From the NCBI GenBank assembly GCA_002914845.1, contig JXTC01000002.1, positions 654,161 through 718,160 on the forward strand: 64,000 nucleotides of DNA, read 5' to 3'. The DNA is from Trema orientale. Its lineage: Eukaryota; Streptophyta; Magnoliopsida; Rosales; Cannabaceae. Shown piece by piece: positions 59,018 through 64,000 of the stretch. Each line of letters opens with the position of its first letter. The stretch's first letter is position 1. The translations under genes were made by a program, and so were the position numbers. The notes beneath the pieces are model-generated. The model did no database searches, had not been told where the DNA came from, and saw only the letters and a list, made by a program, of their open reading frames with translations.

Positions 59018-62000
59018 TCATACATCGAGAAGAAGTCTGCGAGGGTCTTCCACAACGTCTTTGATGCGGCGCAAGAAGAATACTGCCTCTCTTCCATCAA
59101 TCAGCCGATGGTCATAAGTTAGTGCGATATACATCATTGGCCTTGGCACAACATTGCCTCCAACGAACATGGGGCGGTTCACAATCGAGTGCATCCCCAA
59201 TATAGCAGACTGTCATGAGAATGTAAGAAAGATGAGGTAAGATTTTCTTTTCCCTTAATAAATGAATAAAATGCAAAACTGGAGATAATCAATATGCCAG
59301 GGGTGATTATAGATTATCAAGTATGCCAAGGGTAATCAATTATATCACTGCTGTTAATTATGGTTAATCAAGTATGCCAAGGGTAATATAATAAAAACAG
59401 TAACAAGATGTATAGTATAAAGCAACACCTGTGGAGGGTTGATAATGGGTGTACTTAAAAGGCTTCCATAAACACCACCATTAGATATTGTCAATGTGCC
59501 ACCAGCCATCTCATCAATTGAGATAGAACCATCAGTTGCTTTCTTGGCTAATGTGTAAATTTCCTTCTCTATTTCAGCGAAGTTCATTCTTTCAGCATTT
59601 CGGAGAACTGGAACTACAAGGCCCTTGAATGAGAAAGGAATTTACTGTTTGTTAGCTCCATTTACATAGAAAAAATTAAATCAAATACTTGATAAAAGTC
59701 TAACATGAAAAAGTAACAGGCATACCTTCGGGGTGCCCACGGCAATGCTAATATCAATGTAATCTCTATAGATGATATCATCCCCATCAATGACAGCGTT
59801 AACAACTGGCTGATACTCAAGCGCACTTGTGGCAGCCTAAACCAGATGAAAAGGTGATTCAGGCACGCCTGAAGAAAACATTTACAGAGAAAATTCCGGA
59901 GCGCACAATAACACTTTTTATGTAATGGACAGTACAATATACCCAAGAAAGAAGATAAGGCACATACTTTCACAAAACCAGACATAAGACCCAATTTCAC
60001 TCCATGCTTTTCAACAAAGGCATCCTTATAATCTGAACGGAGCTTCATCAAGTTGGTCCTGCATTATTATATAGAGCATGTTAATAGGGAAAGTGAGAGA
60101 GCTGCTTTCATTCAGAGTATTGGTCATAAGGAATAAGGGAAGTGCATTCTCTACCACCTTTTTAAATCATCATATATATATATATATATATACATATATA
60201 TGTTCGTGTGTCCAATGTGTTTATTTTAACAAGAACAATAAGACATATCACCGTGGAAAGGACTTAAGAGATTGCAGAACTATGAAAATAATAGCAAATT
60301 TACAAGCGAGACCTAATTTTCGCTTTAGTATGGATGATACAAACTTACATATCAACCTCATTGAATGTTGTCAACAAAGCAAATGTATTCTGGGAATCTT
60401 TCAAACGAGTTGCAACTCGTTTCCTGAGTCTTGTCATGGGAACCTAGACATGAAAAAACAATTATCATAGCAACTCCAAACCAAACTAAAAAAATTTCAA
60501 TTTCACACATTAATAAAACTTACTCGTCTTTCCCGGTCCTTAGGAGGCAGCTGGGGTTCTGTGGGTTTAGGCGGTGGTGGAAGTCCCTTAAAATTGGGTT
60601 GTGGTGGAGATGGCTCTTTCTTTGCCTCCTTGACTGGGGTAGCTTCTGTTCTGGAGGGCGGTGTTTCTACACGTTCCTTCTCTTTGGAAGGTGATGGCTG
60701 ACTAGCAGCCTTTTCTGATGGAGCAGCTCTAGGTGCTCCTTCACCTGATTTGGAAATAGCAGCAATCTTGATGCCTGGTTCCACGGTATCACCTTCGTTG
60801 GCCAAAAGCTACTACCAATTACATAGAATCAGTATAAGCAAAGTAGCATAACTAATAGTCACAACAATATCTCAATGGGTCTACATTTTACAATGCAATG
60901 TTTACGAAACTATTACCTTTGTTATAACTCCAGCTGCAGGACTAACGACATCAATTGTCACCTAATGATACACATAAACACTGACTTAATTTCTGGAATA
61001 ACCCTTTGTGGTGATTCAAAATGACAAAAAGTTTAAATAAAAAGTTGCATTAGATAGATTACTTTATCGGTTTCAATTTGAGCGATGGGCTCATCAGCTT
61101 CAACTCTGTCACCGGGTTCTGTTTGTTATGTATCATAAGCACGAGAAGGCATTCAATTCATGTACTCACACAATTCATAAATCTCAACAAGTAAACAAAA
61201 CTTCTATAAAAGTGAACAAATAACAGGAAGACAGGCGGCTGATAGTGACATACTCTTTAAGAAATTCGCCAAAGTCCCATCAGTAATAGATTCACCCATA
61301 AAAGGGACAGCAGCTTCCACCACATCTTCTACACAATTCAACAGTAAAATTTAGAAGGTGCAGTACAAATTATTAAACACACAGCCAGAAAAACAATCCC
61401 ATAGGCAATATAAAGACAATGAGAAATAAGCTAGATCAGTAGATACCATTATCTGAAGAAAATGATCTATTTCTAACTCTGATAAAAGATTCTGTTTGAG
61501 ATATCGCATTAATTTCCCTGCAGTGCCAAAAAGTAAAATAAAAAACTAAAACTGGTAGAATAAAAAATCCATTTAACAAAAAACCCTTAGTTTGAACAGA
61601 GAGAATGATAGAAAAAGAATGAATTCAATATCCAAGCACAAAGATGAAAAATTAGAACCCACTGACCTGCTTGGTTTTGGATGACCACCTGCAACAAAAG
61701 AAAAGAGGGAGGAGGGAGGATTAGACATAGAAAAAATGGAGAATAGGAGCAAAGATACAAAATCAAATTCCAAAATTAGAAACTTTAGCAATAATGACTA
61801 TAAATTACCTGAAAACGTGTGGTAGCTAGAGCTCTGGACACAGGCGAACTTCCAAATGAACAAAGACTGCAATTTAAAATGCAAATTGAGTACACAACCA
61901 CAGCCGAAAAGACATTTCGATCACATTTTGTTATGTAAACCATCATGGCAAGGAGATGCACATAATAATTAAAATGCCCATTGGTTATGTAAACCAAACA

Positions 62001-63916
62001 CGAAGACTAGGGAGAGGAACGTATATGTTAAACCTCACCAACAAAGACGGTGCTATCTAATGGCACATCCAAACACCAAATCAAAAACCCAGTTCCCGAT
62101 AAACAAATAACATGAAAAGAGAAGAATTCCATAACCAATGCATGACACATGCCGCAAGAAAAATTATACAATTAAAAAACTAGCACCAAAAAAAAAAAAG
62201 GGATGCCTATTACAAAACCCATGATCATAAGCAACAGTCAGTAAATAAAAAAATTAATTAAATAAGATATATAACTTCGCCAATAAAAATTTGCTACCAC
62301 AGGTGTGCCACATGGCTGAAAAGTATTCAAACTTAAGAATCATTAAATGGTAAATTGGAAAAACAACTCATACATGCAATTAATGCAGTAAAGCAGTTTA
62401 GAGCCCAGAGAGTTGCAAACATAAGATAGGATTACAAAGCTTGCATTATTGATAGCGGACCTATGTGATTTTACATAATGGAGAATGAAAAACTAGAAAA
62501 AAAACTATTTTTCTTCCATCTGTATTACAAAGGCGGAAAAAATAAAATATTCAAAAGTTGCATTCGGAGTTATCCTTAATGTTTAAATGCTTAAATTAAG
62601 ATCTGGGATTCTAATATTCTTTAAATTATCAAAGCGAAAATACCTTTTCGTTAACTGCAGCAACTTTGGATGGTTCACCATAAATGATACAAAGAGTCAT
62701 TTTGGTTCCAAGGACTTTTTTAAAGGACAAAATAAGTTATTCACGAACTAATAACATACACATTCACAAAAGTATAGGCTCAACTGATACTTCTTTCATT
62801 TAAAAGTATTTCTTCCTTAAAGTGGAACCATTTTTTCCTTTTCTTTTTTTTTTTTTCAAAAAAGGGGGGATTGAGTTCGTGGTGTCTTGCAATGCAAGTG
62901 CAACCAAGAGAATGCTACATAATAAAAAATTAACCAAAGCAGAAAACAGGATATCAATTTATCATCCAGTGTTCAGATAAAGTTCGCAGATCAAGTTTAA
63001 TCAGGTTCAGTGGTTCACACTTCAATTTGATTAACCAACCATCACAACATAATAGACTTGGCAAGTCATGACGTCAGAAAAAACGTCCAAGGAAAACGAA
63101 AGTGTGGCATGTAGTGCATATTATGAAAATGTACCTCATTCAACCTTGGAAGGATGCGCAAAACCCCTGGACCTCTAGTGTCAATTCGAATGTTAGATCC
63201 TACAATAGCATCAGTAATAAAAAAATCTTTAAAAAAAAATATCACAAATGCAACCAACAAAATAAGTCACCATCTGAAATAAGCTTGAAACAATAGGAGC
63301 AACACATCAAAAAAGAAACCTCTTAATTTTAAAATAAAAGCTTCATATAACAAATGTGATTGAAACTCAATGTATGATAACTGGTACATGATGAAAATGA
63401 AGCTGCATAAGTAGTTTTCACACACACACACACACACACAAAAAAGGAGCTAAAAATACTTGAAAGAACCATGAATCATACTTGTTTACATTACCATATA
63501 TATAAGATCAAACCAACCATAGACAAAACCAAAAACTCGAGAAGAAACTTAATAGTCAGTCAGTCAATGGCACTAACATCCAGTTTTATCTAACAACAAT
63601 AACAAAATCAGCAAAAGAATGTGAGATCAGAAAATTTGATAATTCTCAAGCGTCTACCATTGCTCAAACACAAAAAGATCAAAGGGGAAAAACCCTAACC
63701 AGAGAGGCAGGAGGCGTCTTCCGGGTCGGGCAGATGGACCCGGGCCCCGCCGACCGGGGTCCGATCTGGGGTGAGGTCCGGTTGGGCCTGGGCGGTCGCC
63801 GATTGGTCCGATAGGGCCCTGGTGAGGAAGAGGGAGGAGGCTCTATGGTGGTTGTTGAGGAGCCTTGAGGCGGCGTTGGGTCTCATGACCTTGGAAGCTA
63901 GCAATCCCAGCCCCAT
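59018..63916 (-). CDS. DLST: Dihydrolipoamide succinyltransferase (E2 of 2-oxoglutarate dehydrogenase), with an NDUFS1-derived N terminus
   Basis: Hand-read exons: 63916-63700, 63199-63135, 61866-61809, 61688-61667, 61517-61447, 61328-61254, 61118-61063, 60961-60917, 60808-60524, 60443-60349, 60058-59968, 59836-59726, 59623-59429 and 59209-59018; all junctions are GT-AG and in phase, 525 residues. E2-specific sequence begins in the third exon ([19 protein letters not shown], then FSSDN). The lipoyl domain (about 146-203) has the lipoyl Lys in IETDK/VTID at residue 188, exactly at a splice junction. A Pro/Lys/Glu-rich linker follows (204-298), then the catalytic domain with [15 protein letters not shown] and the active-site TYDHRLIDG (His496, Asp500). 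The enzyme makes succinyl-CoA in the mitochondrial TCA cycle. The first two exons are NDUFS1-like, not E2-like (separate entries). The E2 call is firm; inclusion of those exons is inferred. Confidence 0.93.
61867..63134 (-). other. Intron between the NDUFS1-derived and E2-derived exons
   Basis: AT-rich, 1.27 kb. I looked for a native E2 first exon with a mitochondrial presequence and found none. The only small ATG frame ending at a donor-like site (about 62696-62642, [19 protein letters not shown]) lacks Arg and is not presequence-like. Confidence 0.5.
63135..63199 (-). pseudogene. NDUFS1-derived internal exon (65 bp)
   Basis: Between TTGTAG and GTACAT splice words the minus strand encodes [21 protein letters not shown], given here as [11 protein letters not shown] and [10 protein letters not shown]. 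This is the segment of plant complex I 75-kDa subunit just after the iron-sulphur domain. Its phases fit both a native NDUFS1 exon and the in-frame chimera with E2 (begins phase 1, ends phase 0). The neighbouring NDUFS1 segments on either side are absent. Confidence 0.85.
63419..63441. repeat. (CA)n microsatellite in the first intron
   Basis: About 11 units, within the intron between the two NDUFS1-derived exons. Confidence 0.9.
63700..63916 (-). pseudogene. NDUFS1-derived first exon (presequence and start of the mature protein)
   Basis: The ATG at 63916 opens [20 protein letters not shown], followed after a presequence-like Arg/Ser/Ala stretch by [14 protein letters not shown]. Both are hallmarks of plant NDUFS1 (complex I 75 kDa subunit). 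After PEDA the similarity stops and five unrelated codons lead to a CTCTCTG/GTTAGG donor. The 2Fe-2S and 4Fe-4S Cys motifs that should follow are missing, so no complex I subunit can be made here. A possible upstream Met (63967) sits in a Lys/Arg/Glu run encoded by a purine tract and is unlikely. Confidence 0.88.
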
Positions 63917-64000
63917 TTTTCTCTCTCTCTCTTTTCTCTTTCTTTTTTTTTTTTTTTTTTTTTCCAAACTGTGATTGTTGTGTCTGAGGAGAGAGATCTC
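63917..64000 (-). promoter_or_regulatory. 5' leader of the chimeric E2 gene, cut by the window edge
   Basis: Purine-rich on the minus strand (GAAAAAAA then AGAGAGAGAG), typical of a plant leader. If the NDUFS1 copy was duplicated with its upstream region, this leader and the promoter beyond 64000 would also come from NDUFS1. Confidence 0.4.

Noticed and set aside
62642-62696. Small ATG frame [19 protein letters not shown] ending at a donor-like site, considered as the native first exon of E2
   Set aside because: It contains no Arg, has acidic residues and does not resemble an E2 presequence; splice evidence is only a weak GTATTT.
63700-63967. Possibility that the right end is simply the start of an intact NDUFS1 gene
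   Set aside because: NDUFS1 exons would have to continue leftward, but only one 65-bp internal exon is present before the E2 exons begin, and the Fe-S-binding part is absent.
1-64000. CRISPR arrays, bacterial operons, prophage or rRNA genes
   Set aside because: The sequence is plant nuclear DNA; tandem repeats seen lack the direct-repeat/unique-spacer pattern, and no rRNA or intact tRNA gene was recognised.

Overview
This is an AT-rich nuclear segment from a flowering plant, almost certainly a eudicot. Evidence: spliced genes with GT-AG introns, a DYW-class and a P-class pentatricopeptide repeat (PPR) gene, an NDR1/HIN1-like gene, a chloroplast-type EamA transporter, a plant-type 2-oxoglutarate dehydrogenase E2, a Tat-type Ty3/gypsy retroelement, and many small inverted-repeat transposons. 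I cannot name the species.

Layout. 1-8.9 kb: one intronless GC-rich gene (NHL6-like, minus strand) among AT-rich repeats. 8.9-14.5 kb: a defective Tat-lineage LTR retrotransposon, minus strand, with an internal deletion joining Gag to reverse transcriptase. 14.5-34.2 kb: no credible gene; this is a graveyard of MULE-like, hAT-like and other MITEs, candidate solo LTRs, a SINE-like repeat and tandem duplications. 34.3-43.1 kb: two convergent genes, a six-exon EamA/DMT transporter (plus) and a two-exon Ser/Arg-rich protein of the At1g65710 type (minus). 43.1-49.7 kb: a hAT-type MITE, a 1.2-kb MULE-like element with a clear target-site duplication, and an LTR-like fragment. 49.8-55.7 kb: two intronless PPR genes (minus), separated by a LINE fragment. 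59.0-63.9 kb: the E2 (dihydrolipoamide succinyltransferase) gene in 12 recognisable exons (minus).

The most notable observation is at the right end. The two most upstream exons of the E2 transcription unit do not look like E2. They match the start (presequence plus a short mature stretch) and one internal segment of the mitochondrial complex I 75-kDa subunit (NDUFS1). With ordinary GT-AG junctions they read in frame into the E2 exons. This suggests that a broken NDUFS1 copy now supplies the promoter and mitochondrial targeting sequence of an E2 gene.

Functional theme: most genes encode organelle-directed proteins (two PPR RNA-binding proteins, a mitochondrial TCA-cycle E2 and a chloroplast-envelope-type transporter). 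There is no operon-like linkage. All gene structures were read by hand from splice motifs and protein similarity recalled from knowledge; no alignment or search was run.
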